A stretch of DNA of 64,000 bases, taken from positions 3,245 through 67,244 of the forward strand of contig CAZZFA010000016.1 in NCBI GenBank assembly GCA_964653435.1, written 5' to 3'. The notes below the pieces were generated by a model. That model saw only the letters and a list, made by a program, of their open reading frames with translations, was not told the DNA's origin and searched no databases. Below, piece after piece: positions 1 to 8,829 of this stretch. The translations under genes and the position numbers were made by a program. Position 1 is the first letter of the stretch. The number at the start of each line of letters is the position of its first letter. The DNA is from CAZMVY01 sp964653435. GTDB lineage: Bacteria; Planctomycetota; Phycisphaerae; UBA1845; PWPN01.

Positions 1-178
1 TGCGTCCGGACAACGGAGCCTGCCGACTGCGTGAGCGACGGCCCGGACCCGTTGGCGGACCGCGGCGAGCGCCGGGCGGCCGATTGCATCCGGCGGCGCG
101 GCGATGCATACTGTCCGCGTATCGCCGCCCGGCTCGGGCGGTCGCGGTCGACCGGCACTCTGGCAGGAGGATGAACGG

Positions 179-1552
179 ATGTCACAGCAGAAGACGACCC
201 GGCGGGATTTTCTCAGGCAGGCGACGGCGGCTTCCGCCGGAGCCGTCAGCTTCCCCTACATCGTGCCGGCCTCGGCACTCGGCAAGAACGGCAACGTCGC
301 ACCGAGCAACCGCATCGTGATGGGCTGCATCGGCGTCGGCGGCCAGGGAACCGGCAACATGAACCGATTCATGGGCCGCGACGATGTTCAGATTGTCGCC
401 GTCTGCGACGTGGAGCGCAAGAGCAACCTCTACCACGGCGGTGCCACGCTCGGGCTTGAGCCGGCAAAGGCCGCCGTCGAAAAGCACTACGCGGGAAAGA
501 ACGCCTCGGGCACCTGGAAGGGGTGCGAGGCATACCACGACTTCCGCGACCTGCTGCAACGCAAGGACATCGACGCCGTCACCGTCTGCACGCCCGACCA
601 TTGGCACGCCCTCATCGCCATCGCCGCGGCGAACGCCGGCAAGGACATATACTGCGAGAAGCCGCTGGCGAACTCCGTCTGCGAGGGCCGCGCGATCGTC
701 AAGGCCGTCACGAAGAACAAACGCATCCTCCAGTGCGGCAGCCAGGAGCGCTCGGGGCCCAACGCCCGCTACGCCTGCGAACTGGTCCGCAACGGCCGCA
801 TCGGAAAGCTCAAGACCATCCACATCAATCTGCCCTTCGACGAGGGACACCACAAGCAGGTCCTCGAAATGAACAAGGAACCGCAGCCCGAGATGCCCGT
901 GCCCGAGGGCTTCGATTACGATTTCTGGCTCGGCCACACGCCGAAGGTGTTTTACACGAAGAACCGTTGCCACTTCTGGTGGCGGTTCAATCTGAACTAC
1001 GGCGGAGGCGAGATGACCGACCGCGGCGCGCACATCATCGACCTTGCTCAGTTGGGCAACGGCACCGACGACACCGGTCCAATCGAGATCACCGCCGAGG
1101 GCCGGCGTGATCCGAACGCCCTGTTCAACGTCTTTACCGACTACCGCTTCGAAAACATCTACGCGAACGGCGTGCGCATGATCGGCGCGAACAAGGGACC
1201 GCGCGGCCTGAAGTTCGAAGGCGACGAGGGGTGGATCTTCATCCACATCCACGGCGCGAAGCTCGAGGCGAGCAAGGAGTCCATCCTCAAGGAGAAGATC
1301 CGGGACGACGAGATCCAGCTCGGCCGCACCTCCGGGCACCACGAGAACTTCCTCGATGCGGTCAGAAGCCGCAAGGACCCGTTCGCCACCGCTGAGATCG
1401 GGCACCGCACGGCCTCGATCTGCCACCTGAACAACATCGCGATGCTCGTGGGCAGGCCGCTCAAGTGGGACCCCAGCGGTGAGAGGATCACGAACGACCC
1501 CGAGGCGAACGCATTGCTCTGCCCGAAGATGCGCCCGCCGTGGCATCTGTGA
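179..1552 (+). CDS. Tat-exported Gfo/Idh/MocA family oxidoreductase
   Basis: A 457-aa NAD(P)-dependent sugar or inositol dehydrogenase-like protein. The N-terminus carries a twin-arginine signal (TTRRDFLRQ, residues 6-14, then an Ala-rich hydrophobic stretch), so it is probably exported folded. A Rossmann motif GVGGQGTGN follows near residue 53, and the family hallmark CEKPLA lies near residue 158. The ATG at 179 is chosen because AGGAGG precedes it at good spacing and the RR signal starts right after; an in-frame ATG at 104 would add 25 unconserved residues. Such Tat-tagged members are expanded in planctomycetes and are thought to act on carbohydrates in the periplasm. Substrate unknown. The gene stands alone, with a convergent hydrolase gene downstream. 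Confidence 0.9.
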   Translation: MSQQKTTRRDFLRQATAASAGAVSFPYIVPASALGKNGNVAPSNRIVMGCIGVGGQGTGNMNRFMGRDDVQIVAVCDVERKSNLYHGGATLGLEPAKAAVEKHYAGKNASGTWKGCEAYHDFRDLLQRKDIDAVTVCTPDHWHALIAIAAANAGKDIYCEKPLANSVCEGRAIVKAVTKNKRILQCGSQERSGPNARYACELVRNGRIGKLKTIHINLPFDEGHHKQVLEMNKEPQPEMPVPEGFDYDFWLGHTPKVFYTKNRCHFWWRFNLNYGGGEMTDRGAHIIDLAQLGNGTDDTGPIEITAEGRRDPNALFNVFTDYRFENIYANGVRMIGANKGPRGLKFEGDEGWIFIHIHGAKLEASKESILKEKIRDDEIQLGRTSGHHENFLDAVRSRKDPFATAEIGHRTASICHLNNIAMLVGRPLKWDPSGERITNDPEANALLCPKMRPPWHL

Positions 1553-1600
1553 CGCATCGCTCCCGGCGCGGAAGGACGCACGGCGGCAGGGCACCATGCC

Positions 1601-2335
1601 TCAGACCAGCCGCGGTACGATATACCGCCGCAACCACGCGCCGGAGACCGCCGTGAAGTGGCCGCCGAGGTAGCCCAGTCGGGCATCCCGCAGCCGCCAC
1701 GCACGTTGCTCCACGTTCACGGCGGAACACCGCAGTCCGACCATCCCGCACGCAAGCGTGTGCACACGGTCATTCGTGCCGAAGAGCAACGGCGCAAGGC
1801 CGTTGATCAGACAATCCAGCCGCCCGTACACGTTCACGATCCCCAGGGCGCGGCCCGCGACCGCTTCCAGCGGATAATCCGGCGAAACCGTGCCGTGCAG
1901 GGCAATGACGCGACCCACGGGTACCTCGGGCGCAAGCCGCCTCACGGCCTCGAACGCGACGTACGCACCCGTGGAATACCCGATCAGATGAATCAGCGAC
2001 CCGGGATGCTCCCTCGCGAGCCGCTCCATATACCTCGCCAGCCGCGCCGCCTTCACATCCAGCCGGCTTCGACGCATGAGGTCCGGAAGCACGAACAGGC
2101 TGCCGGCCGCCCGGCTCCAGCCGAACAGGCGGATCGCATGTCCGCCTCCCGCGCGGCGCACGGCCCGGCACACCGCGTTGAACCCCCAGACGATGAACAG
2201 CCACCGCACCGGCTCGACGAAGATCACGATCCCGCAACCCGCATCGCCGCTTCCGTCGTAACGGCTTACGCCTCGGCGATTAACATACACCGCCAGGCCC
2301 CAGGCCGCCGCCAGGATTGCTGCCGCAGTAAACAT
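1601..2335 (-). CDS. alpha/beta hydrolase-like protein with N-terminal hydrophobic segment
   Basis: A 244-aa protein beginning with a short hydrophobic stretch (residues 2-17) that could anchor it. The centre contains LIHLIGYSTGAYVAFEA, which is the nucleophile elbow GxSxG (GYSTG) of alpha/beta hydrolases, and a His lies in YLGGHFTAV near the C-terminus. The acid residue is not obvious. Start at 2335 is inferred from the hydrophobic N-terminus; upstream in-frame sequence is Arg-rich and overlaps the divergent promoter of the next gene. Substrate and pathway cannot be told. It converges with the oxidoreductase gene and is divergent from the nuclease gene. Confidence 0.65.
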   Translation of the reverse strand: MFTAAAILAAAWGLAVYVNRRGVSRYDGSGDAGCGIVIFVEPVRWLFIVWGFNAVCRAVRRAGGGHAIRLFGWSRAAGSLFVLPDLMRRSRLDVKAARLARYMERLAREHPGSLIHLIGYSTGAYVAFEAVRRLAPEVPVGRVIALHGTVSPDYPLEAVAGRALGIVNVYGRLDCLINGLAPLLFGTNDRVHTLACGMVGLRCSAVNVEQRAWRLRDARLGYLGGHFTAVSGAWLRRYIVPRLV

Positions 2336-2424
2336 CCCCGCGCCTCGTTTGCCCGGATGATCACGAGGGCGAGGGCGGCGGTCAAGAAAGCCGGCTCTCC
2401 GCCGCGTACGCGTCTCCTGTCCGC

Positions 2425-2453
2425 TTGACACCCGAGCCGCCCAGAAATAAGCT
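2425..2453 (+). promoter_or_regulatory. Predicted sigma70-type promoter of the bifunctional nuclease gene
   Basis: Perfect -35 TTGACA (2425-2430), a 17-bp spacer and a weaker -10 TAAGCT (2448-2453). The start codon lies 40 bp downstream with a good ribosome binding site between. Confidence 0.45.
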
Positions 2454-2492
2454 CGGATTGTGATCCGGTGGTCAATCCGGTCAGGAGCGCAC

Positions 2493-2900
2493 ATGGACGT
2501 CCGGATGGAATTGTCGCGCATCATCATCTCCGAGACGAGCGATCAGCAGATCATCGTCCTGCGGGAGAAGGGCGGCGCGCGGCAGTTTCCGATCGTGATC
2601 GGCATTCACGAGGCCCTGGCGATCGACCGGCGCGTGAAGGGGTTCGCGACCGCCCGGCCGCTCACGCATGAGCTGCTGGCCAGCGTGATCCAGGCGATGC
2701 ATGGCGAACTCGAGAAGATCGTCATCCACGACTTGCGGGATCACACCTTTTACGCCAAACTGGTGATCCGACAGAACGGCGCGCTGCTGGAGGTGGACTC
2801 GAGGCCGTCGGACGCGATCGCGCTGGGGGTCGCTTCCGACACCCCGATTTACGTATCCGAGCACGTGCTGCGCGAAGTGACGGAGACGCCGGGCCTGTAG
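2493..2900 (+). CDS. Bifunctional nuclease (BFN/DUF151) family protein
   Basis: A 135-aa protein matching the whole BFN fold: an N-terminal beta strand region (MELSRIIISE), the central GIHEALAIDRR, then HELLASVIQ and the conserved SRPSDAIALGV near residue 98. Family members in plants and bacteria have RNase and DNase activity, and the DUF151 domain also occurs fused to UvrB/UvrC motifs. Start at 2493 follows AGGAG (2483-2487). Single-gene unit between a divergent hydrolase and a downstream sugar kinase gene. Confidence 0.88.
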   Translation: MDVRMELSRIIISETSDQQIIVLREKGGARQFPIVIGIHEALAIDRRVKGFATARPLTHELLASVIQAMHGELEKIVIHDLRDHTFYAKLVIRQNGALLEVDSRPSDAIALGVASDTPIYVSEHVLREVTETPGL

Positions 2901-2968
2901 CGATTCCGAACTTCACGACGGCGGGAAGCGGCCGCCGTACGACGGTTTCGTCAAGACCTATTCGGACA

Positions 2969-4387
2969 ATGATCGGCACTGACAGCGATAAAGCGGTTGA
3001 TGCATTTGCCTCTCTGTGCGAGCGCATCTGGGCGGAACAATCCATCGCCGGCGGGCCGAGATACCTGGCGCGGGCGCCCGCCCGGCTCGATGTGATGGGC
3101 GGCATCGCCGACTACACCGGATCCCTGGTGCTGCAATGCGCGCTGCCCCTGGAGACGCGGGTAGGTATCGCCCCCCGAAACGACCAGAAGGTCAGTATCA
3201 CCTCCGTCGGCTGGTCGAACAACGGAGACACGGCGCAGTCCGTCTGGCCGCTCTCGGCCCTCTACACGCCTGCGGGCAAGCTGGCCTCGCCCGAGGCCTT
3301 CGCCGCCCATTTCGACGCGTCCGGGTGCGCGTGGGCGCGCCATGTCGCCGGCGTCTTTTACACGCTGCTCGAGGCCGGCGCCGTGCCGCACTATGCCGGC
3401 GGGGCCTCGCTCGTGATTCAGTCGGATATTCCCGCCGACGCGGGCATCGGCTCTTCCGCGGCCATCTCCGTGGCCACCGGCCTCGCGCTGTCCGCCCTGA
3501 CCGGCAAGACGATCGCCCCCGTCGAACTCGCCCGGCTCTGTCAGCGGGCGGAGAACCTCGTCGCCGGCATTCCCCGCGGCATCAGCGACAAGGCGGTCGC
3601 CCTGATGGCCAACGCAGGCTCGCTCCTCCAGATGCGATGCCAGCCGCACGAGCTGCTCGGTCACATGCGCCTGTGCCCCGGCACGGCCATCCTCGGCATC
3701 GACAGCCGTGTCCAGAGCGAGAAGCGCCTCGCGAAGTACGTCGAGACGCGCGTCGCCTCGTTCATGGGCCTGCGGATCATCGACAGCGTCCTCCGCAACA
3801 CCCCCGCCGCGCACATCGTTACCGGCGGCTATCTGGCGAACATCACACCCACCGACTACGTCGAGCGGTTCCGCGACCTGCTCCCGACGCGGATGCGCGG
3901 CCGCGATTTCCTGGAGCGGTACGGCCACATCGACGACCCCGTCGCCCGCGTGGTGCCCGAGACGATCTACAAGGTGCGTTCCCGAAGCGAGCATCACATC
4001 TACGAAAACGACCGGGTGCACCGTTTCGCCGAACGGCTGAGCCGCGCCGCCCGAACGGGCGAGCGCGACGCGCTGATCGAGGCCGGCGAGCTTATGTACG
4101 CCTCGCACTGGAGTTACAGTCAGCGGTGCGGGATGGGGAGTATTGAGACCGACATTCTCGTCAATCTGCTTCGCGAACAGGGCCCGGCCAAGGGAATCTA
4201 CGGCGCGAAGGTGACCAGCGCCGGGTGTGGGGGAACCGTGGCCGTGCTCATCGCGGACACGCCCGTTGCACACGAGGCGGCTGCCCAGGCCTGCCGGGCC
4301 TACGCCGCCCGGACGGGTCGGCAGCCCGTGATCTTCAGCGGTTCGGCCAACGGCGCCACGACCGAGCCACTCCACCGCGTCGAGTGA
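2969..4387 (+). CDS. GHMP-family sugar kinase, L-arabinokinase/galactokinase-like
   Basis: A 472-aa GHMP kinase. Motif 1 reads RAPARLDVMGGIADYTGSLV (residues 31-50), which resembles plant L-arabinokinase rather than the galactokinase signature GRVNLIGEHTDY. Motif 2 is IPADAGIGSSAAIS, the phosphate-binding loop, near residue 156; motif 3 GAKVTSAGCGGTVAVL near 412 completes the fold. Galactokinase-like enzymes phosphorylate C1 of the sugar with ATP. The protein lacks the large glycosyltransferase domain of the plant enzyme. Substrate is unproven: galactose, arabinose and a cell-wall sugar are all possible. No galactose operon genes adjoin. Confidence 0.75.
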   Translation: MIGTDSDKAVDAFASLCERIWAEQSIAGGPRYLARAPARLDVMGGIADYTGSLVLQCALPLETRVGIAPRNDQKVSITSVGWSNNGDTAQSVWPLSALYTPAGKLASPEAFAAHFDASGCAWARHVAGVFYTLLEAGAVPHYAGGASLVIQSDIPADAGIGSSAAISVATGLALSALTGKTIAPVELARLCQRAENLVAGIPRGISDKAVALMANAGSLLQMRCQPHELLGHMRLCPGTAILGIDSRVQSEKRLAKYVETRVASFMGLRIIDSVLRNTPAAHIVTGGYLANITPTDYVERFRDLLPTRMRGRDFLERYGHIDDPVARVVPETIYKVRSRSEHHIYENDRVHRFAERLSRAARTGERDALIEAGELMYASHWSYSQRCGMGSIETDILVNLLREQGPAKGIYGAKVTSAGCGGTVAVLIADTPVAHEAAAQACRAYAARTGRQPVIFSGSANGATTEPLHRVE

Positions 4388-4653
4388 TGCGCATCGCCGA
4401 AAACCCGGCCCCCCGTTTCCCGCAACGCCGGCAGCCCAATCCGCGTCCGCAGACCCCGCCAGGCAAGGTCGGTCGCACTCCGGGCGCGGCGACGCGGTGT
4501 TCCGGCGGGAAGACGGGCGTGTCTGCGGCGCTCGGAGTCGGCGTTGATCGAGCGCCCGAGGCTACTACAATCGAATGAAGCAGCGGCTCGCGAGAGGCCG
4601 TTTGAAACGGCGCCGGGCGATTGCCGGACGAAGCGTGTCGACGGCGGTGCGCC
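4388..4653. other. Intergenic region without recognisable gene
   Basis: About 270 bp of GC-rich DNA between the sugar kinase and the mcsA promoter. ORFs here have no conserved features. No CIRCE or CtsR-like operator was seen, although mcsAB is under such control in Firmicutes. Confidence 0.5.
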
Positions 4654-4682
4654 TTGACGATGCCGTGGCGCTTTCGTAGCAT
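4654..4682 (+). promoter_or_regulatory. Predicted promoter of mcsA-mcsB
   Basis: TTGACG (4654-4659), 17-bp spacer, TAGCAT (4677-4682). Transcription would begin near 4689, leaving a leader of about 36 nt that includes the GAGGG ribosome binding site. Confidence 0.45.
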
Positions 4683-4724
4683 TCGAGGCATCGAAAGCGT
4701 ACGGCCCCATGAGGGTTGCGCACA

Positions 4725-5210
4725 ATGCTCTGTCAGCGATGCAAGAAACAATCCGCGACCGTTCACCTCACCGAGATCATCAACGCCGAGAAACGCGAGA
4801 AGCACCTGTGCGAGAAGTGCGCGGCCGAGGAGGGCGTGACGATGAAGCAGCACATCCCGCTCAACGAGCTGCTCACGAGTTTTCTCGTGGCCCAGGCGGG
4901 CGCCCAGGAGATTGCCAACCTGACCTGTCCGGAGTGCGGGATGACGTTCGTGGAGTACCGCAACCACGGGCTGCTCGGCTGCCCGAACGATTACGACGCA
5001 TTCGAGAAGGCCCTCACCCCGCTGATTCAGCATGCCCACGAGGGCGGAACCCAGCATGTCGGCAAGGTGCCCCGGCGCCGGGCCGGCACCGCCACCCGTC
5101 AGGCCGAACTGTTACGGCTGCGGCGCGAGCTGAACGCCGCCGTCCAGCGCGAGGACTATGAGCGAGCGGCCGAACTCCGCGACCGCATACAGACTCTGGA
5201 ATCGCAATGA
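4725..5210 (+). CDS. mcsA: McsA-like protein arginine kinase activator
   Basis: A 161-aa protein with two N-terminal CxxC zinc pairs (MLCQRCKK; HLCEKCAAEE), a third pair (LTCPECG) with its partner Cys at GLLGC, and a C-terminal UVR motif (LNAAVQREDYERAAELRDRI). This matches McsA, the zinc-binding activator of the arginine kinase McsB. ATG at 4725 is preferred over the in-frame TTG at 4716 because GAGGG ends 9 nt upstream and Cys begins at residue 3. The stop overlaps the mcsB start by 4 nt, so the pair is translationally coupled. Confidence 0.9.
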   Translation: MLCQRCKKQSATVHLTEIINAEKREKHLCEKCAAEEGVTMKQHIPLNELLTSFLVAQAGAQEIANLTCPECGMTFVEYRNHGLLGCPNDYDAFEKALTPLIQHAHEGGTQHVGKVPRRRAGTATRQAELLRLRRELNAAVQREDYERAAELRDRIQTLESQ

Positions 5211-6262
5211 CGATCGACGATCTCACAACACGATCCGGCCAGTGGCTGAGCGGCGGTCCCCTTTCGGAAATCGTGATTTCCTCGCGGGTGCGGCTCGCGC
5301 GGAACCTCGCGGGCTTTCCGTTCCTGAGCAAGGCCACCGAGGCCCAGCGGCGGGAAATCGAGCACATTCTCGGCGAGAAGATCGCCTCGGTCGACCTCGG
5401 CCACGAGACCTTCTATGTCGACATCGCCCGCTCCTCCGAGCTCGACCGGCAGGTGCTCGTCGAGCGCCACCTGATCAGCCGCCAGCACGCCGAGGGCGAG
5501 GGTCATCGCGGCGTGATCCTCTCCACGACGGAGGAGTTCGCCCTGATGGTGAACGAGGAGGATCACCTTCGCCTGCAGGCCCTGCGCGGAGGCTTCCAGC
5601 TCGAAGACGCCTGGAAGGAGATCGACCGCATCGACTCGGCCCTCGAGGAGAAGATCGACTACGCCTTTCACGATCGCTTCGGCTACCTCACGGCCTGCCC
5701 CACGAACGTCGGCACGGGCATCCGCGTCTCGGTGATGCTGCATCTGCCGGCGCTCAAGCTTACGAACGAACTCGAGAAGGTGATGCGCGCCGCCCGCGAC
5801 ATGCACCTCGCCGTCCGCGGGCTCTACGGCGAGGGAACGGAGGCCACCGGCGACTTCTACCAGATCTCCAACCAGACCACGCTCGGCAAGAGCGAGGAGG
5901 AGATCATCGCCGAATTCAAGGACCGCGTGATCCCCCGGATCGTCGAGTACGAGACCCTTGCGCGAGAGACGCTCGTCCGCGAGCGGCCGGTCGCGCTGGA
6001 CGACAAGATCTGGCGGGCCTACGGCGTCCTGGAGAACGCCCGCGCCGTCAGCAGCGAGGAAACGCTCTTCCTGCTGTCGCACCTGCGCATGGGCGTCAGC
6101 CTCGGCCGGATCGACCGGCTCAAGCTCGACACGGTAAACCGCCTCTTCCTCCTCACGCAGCCGGGCCATCTGCAGAAGATCCACGGCAGTCCGCTCGACG
6201 GGGAGCAGCGAAGCATCGCCCGCGCCGAGTTCATCCGCCGCACGCTCGTGAGCAATAACTGA
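5207..6262 (+). CDS. mcsB: Protein arginine kinase McsB
   Basis: A 351-aa protein of the phosphagen-kinase superfamily with the McsB N-terminal signature SEIVISSRVRLARNLAGFPF, the LTACPTNVGTG nucleotide-binding segment near residue 160, and QISNQTTLGKSEEEI near 220. McsB phosphorylates arginine in proteins; in Bacillus the mark targets proteins to ClpCP. It overlaps mcsA (ATGA). In Firmicutes the operon is ctsR-mcsA-mcsB-clpC, but neither ctsR nor clpC is in this window, so how the pair connects to proteolysis here is unknown. Confidence 0.93.
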   Translation: MTIDDLTTRSGQWLSGGPLSEIVISSRVRLARNLAGFPFLSKATEAQRREIEHILGEKIASVDLGHETFYVDIARSSELDRQVLVERHLISRQHAEGEGHRGVILSTTEEFALMVNEEDHLRLQALRGGFQLEDAWKEIDRIDSALEEKIDYAFHDRFGYLTACPTNVGTGIRVSVMLHLPALKLTNELEKVMRAARDMHLAVRGLYGEGTEATGDFYQISNQTTLGKSEEEIIAEFKDRVIPRIVEYETLARETLVRERPVALDDKIWRAYGVLENARAVSSEETLFLLSHLRMGVSLGRIDRLKLDTVNRLFLLTQPGHLQKIHGSPLDGEQRSIARAEFIRRTLVSNN

Positions 6263-6379
6263 CCCCCTCCTCTGTCTGCGGAAGACACGCATGCGACGGG
6301 GAAGTCCGCCCGCCGCCCCCGGGCATGCACGCGACGCGTCGGATACCCGGGCCGCGGATCGCCGTCGCCGGTACGCGTA

Positions 6380-8551
6380 CTATCCGGCATCCCGGAACTG
6401 CGTCTCGACGAGCCGGCGATACAGCACACAGGATTCCAGCAGCCGTTCGTGCGTGCCCACGGCGATGACCTCGCCGTCGTCCATGACGGCGATCCGATCC
6501 GCCTCGCTGATGGTGCTGTAACGGTGCGCGATCATGAAGGCCGTGCGGCCTTTGAGAAACGCATCCAGGGCCTGGTGAATCTTCAGTTCCGATTCGGGAT
6601 CGATCTGGCTCGTCGCCTCGTCGAAGACGAGGATCGGTGCGTCGCGCAGAATCGCCCGCGCGATCGCAATCCGCTGGCGCTGGCCGCCGGACAGCGTCGC
6701 CCCGTGCTCGCCCACGACCGTCTCGTACCCCTCGGGCAGGTTCTGGATGAACTCGTCGGCGAAGGCCCGCTTCGAGGCGGAGATCACCTCCTCCATCGAC
6801 GCGCCCGGCCGCCCGTACCAGATGTTGTTCGCGACCGTGTCCGAGAAGATGACCGTCTCCTGCGTGATCAGGCTGATCTGCCCCCGCAGCGAACGCAGCT
6901 TCACGCTGCGGATGGGGTGCCCGTCGATGAGAATCTCGCCCTTCTCCGGCTCGAAGAACCGCGGCAGGAGGCTCGCGAGCGTGGTCTTGCCCGAGCCGTT
7001 CGGCCCCACGAGGGCCACGATCTCGCCGCGCCGCACCTTGAGGTTCACGTTGCGCAGAGCGGGGCGCGTCGTGCCGGGATAGGTGAAGGTGATGTTGCGG
7101 AACTCGATCGACTCGCGGAGCGGCGACAGAGGCACGGCGGCGCGATCCTGTTCGTACTCGCTGGGGCTGTCGATCACCTCGAAGAGCCGCTCCGCCGCCG
7201 CGGACGCCTCCTGAATCCTCGGATACACCTTGCTGAGCTTCTGCACCGGCTGGAAAATCGCCGCGAAGCAGAGGATCATCGTCAGAAACGCCTCGACCCC
7301 GAGCGCATCGTGCACCACCTGCGTTGCGAACCACAGCACAATACCCGTGGCGCCGGCGAACGCCAGCATCTCGATGATCGGCGAGATCATCGCCTCCGCG
7401 AACGCGAGCTTGAGCTGCTGCTTGAGCAGCCGCCGGTCGATCCGGAAAAGGCGCAGCCGCTCGTAGTCCTCCCGGGTGTACCCCTTGACGACCCGCATGC
7501 CGTTCAGCACGCTCTCGAGCGCCCCGAGCATCTGTCCGTAGGCGGACAGGAGCTTGCGGTTCGCGCGGCGGATCTTCTTGCCCACCCGCCAGAAGATGAA
7601 GCCCGCCACCGGCGCCGCGATGAGTACCACCAGCGTCACGCGCGGCTGAATCCAGAGCGCCACGAGGGTCACCCCGACGGCCTTGAGCGGCTCCGCGATC
7701 GCCTTCTCGAAGAAGTTCATCAGCCCACGGAACACGTGCTGCATGTCCTGGACGAAGCGGCTCATCATGTCCGACGTGTTCTGCGTGAAGCGGGACATCG
7801 GCAGCTTCAGTACGTGCCCGTACATCTCCCGCCGCATATCCATCACCGCCCGTGCGCAGACGAGGTCCGTCAGGTACTTCCCGACGAACTGGCACAGGTT
7901 GTTTACCAGCATGATCCCCAGCAGGCCCAGCAGCACGAACCGCAGCGTCCGCAGCCGTTCCTCCGCCCGCAACCCCCCGGGCACCAGCGAGGCGATGTAA
8001 CGCCCGATCGCCCAGTTCTTCGAGTGCTTGCCCGCCGTTACGGTAAAGGTATGTCTCTCGGGCGGAACCGCCGGCCGGTATACCTCCACCCGCATCGGGG
8101 CGTCCGTGGGCAACCCCGCCACCAGCGCGTTGAGCTTCACCATCGGACCGCGCGTACCGTCGATGGCCACGATGAAGTCACCCCGCTGAATCCCCGCCGT
8201 GGCCAGGGGCGAATTCACCTCCGTGTCCACGACCTTCATGGTCCCCGCTTCCATATCCGGAACCGGGTTGTCGCGCTGGGGATCGTACGCCGCGAGGGTC
8301 GCCTTGAGCCTGCCATCCACGATGTGATGATCGATCCAGCCGTGCAGCCCTTCCGGCCGCACGATCACGGTGAGCACCGGCAGAATCGACCCGATGCTCA
8401 GGGAGTACGTCGCCGCCATCCCGACGACGCACAGGATCAGGATTGGAAGATACCGCTTCTGCGGCCACACGTACCCCAGCACGCGCTGGAAATGCCGCAG
8501 ATACTGCACTCTCGCCCGTGGCTTGTCGTACAACTCGCTCGAATCCGGCAT
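6380..8551 (-). CDS. ABC exporter (MsbA/lipid A type) with inserted periplasmic PDZ-like domain
   Basis: A 723-aa half transporter with fused membrane and ATPase domains. TM1 lies near residues 35-55. Between TM1 and TM2 (about residues 103-172) sits an extra domain whose NSPLATAGIQRGDFIVAIDG segment is a typical PDZ carboxylate-binding fold. The rest is standard: Walker A GPNGSGKTT (516), signature LSGGQ (620), Walker B ILVFDEATSQID (640) and H-loop IAHRYS. Exporters of this type flip lipids or drugs across the inner membrane. The insert would project into the periplasm and could bind a partner protein. Start 8551 is placed at MPDSSELY, exactly where the promoter predicts a leaderless message. 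Confidence 0.88.
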   Translation of the reverse strand: MPDSSELYDKPRARVQYLRHFQRVLGYVWPQKRYLPILILCVVGMAATYSLSIGSILPVLTVIVRPEGLHGWIDHHIVDGRLKATLAAYDPQRDNPVPDMEAGTMKVVDTEVNSPLATAGIQRGDFIVAIDGTRGPMVKLNALVAGLPTDAPMRVEVYRPAVPPERHTFTVTAGKHSKNWAIGRYIASLVPGGLRAEERLRTLRFVLLGLLGIMLVNNLCQFVGKYLTDLVCARAVMDMRREMYGHVLKLPMSRFTQNTSDMMSRFVQDMQHVFRGLMNFFEKAIAEPLKAVGVTLVALWIQPRVTLVVLIAAPVAGFIFWRVGKKIRRANRKLLSAYGQMLGALESVLNGMRVVKGYTREDYERLRLFRIDRRLLKQQLKLAFAEAMISPIIEMLAFAGATGIVLWFATQVVHDALGVEAFLTMILCFAAIFQPVQKLSKVYPRIQEASAAAERLFEVIDSPSEYEQDRAAVPLSPLRESIEFRNITFTYPGTTRPALRNVNLKVRRGEIVALVGPNGSGKTTLASLLPRFFEPEKGEILIDGHPIRSVKLRSLRGQISLITQETVIFSDTVANNIWYGRPGASMEEVISASKRAFADEFIQNLPEGYETVVGEHGATLSGGQRQRIAIARAILRDAPILVFDEATSQIDPESELKIHQALDAFLKGRTAFMIAHRYSTISEADRIAVMDDGEVIAVGTHERLLESCVLYRRLVETQFRDAG

Positions 8552-8557
8552 GCCCGG

Positions 8558-8586
8558 AATATAACCGGATCGGCCCGAACTGCCAA
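8558..8586 (-). promoter_or_regulatory. Promoter of the PDZ-ABC exporter gene; predicts a leaderless mRNA
   Basis: On the minus strand: TTGGCA (8586-8581), 17-bp spacer, TATATT (8563-8558). The -10 box ends 7 nt before the ATG at 8551, so the predicted transcription start coincides with the start codon. No Shine-Dalgarno sequence is needed or seen. Confidence 0.6.
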
Positions 8587-8829
8587 ACCCCGGCACGGCT
8601 CATCGCAACCGAGACGAACATCCGCCCGGCCGCGCGATCGTCCGCTGAAATCCCTGCGGCACGCGAGAATCCCGCCGATATGCCGTCGGCTGCGGCAGCG
8701 GCGCGAGTCGGGCAGCGCCGCTCGCAAAGGGCCGTGCCGACGCGACGACAGCGCAGGCGCCGCGTCCGCCGTGGGCGATGCAAACACTTCCGCGCGGCGG
8801 GAACGACGCTCGCCCGTCACGGGCAACTC

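Noticed and set aside
1..178. Promoter TTGCAT-17-CATACT upstream of the first gene
   Set aside because: Both hexamers are poor matches (about 3 and 4 of 6), and the sequence before the window is unknown.
182..1597. Long ORF on the minus strand opposite the oxidoreductase gene
   Set aside because: Shadow of the high-GC codon pattern of the real gene; no ribosome binding site, no family features. The same applies to the long antisense ORFs opposite leuS, nrdJ, aroB/dprA and the sulfite reductase gene.
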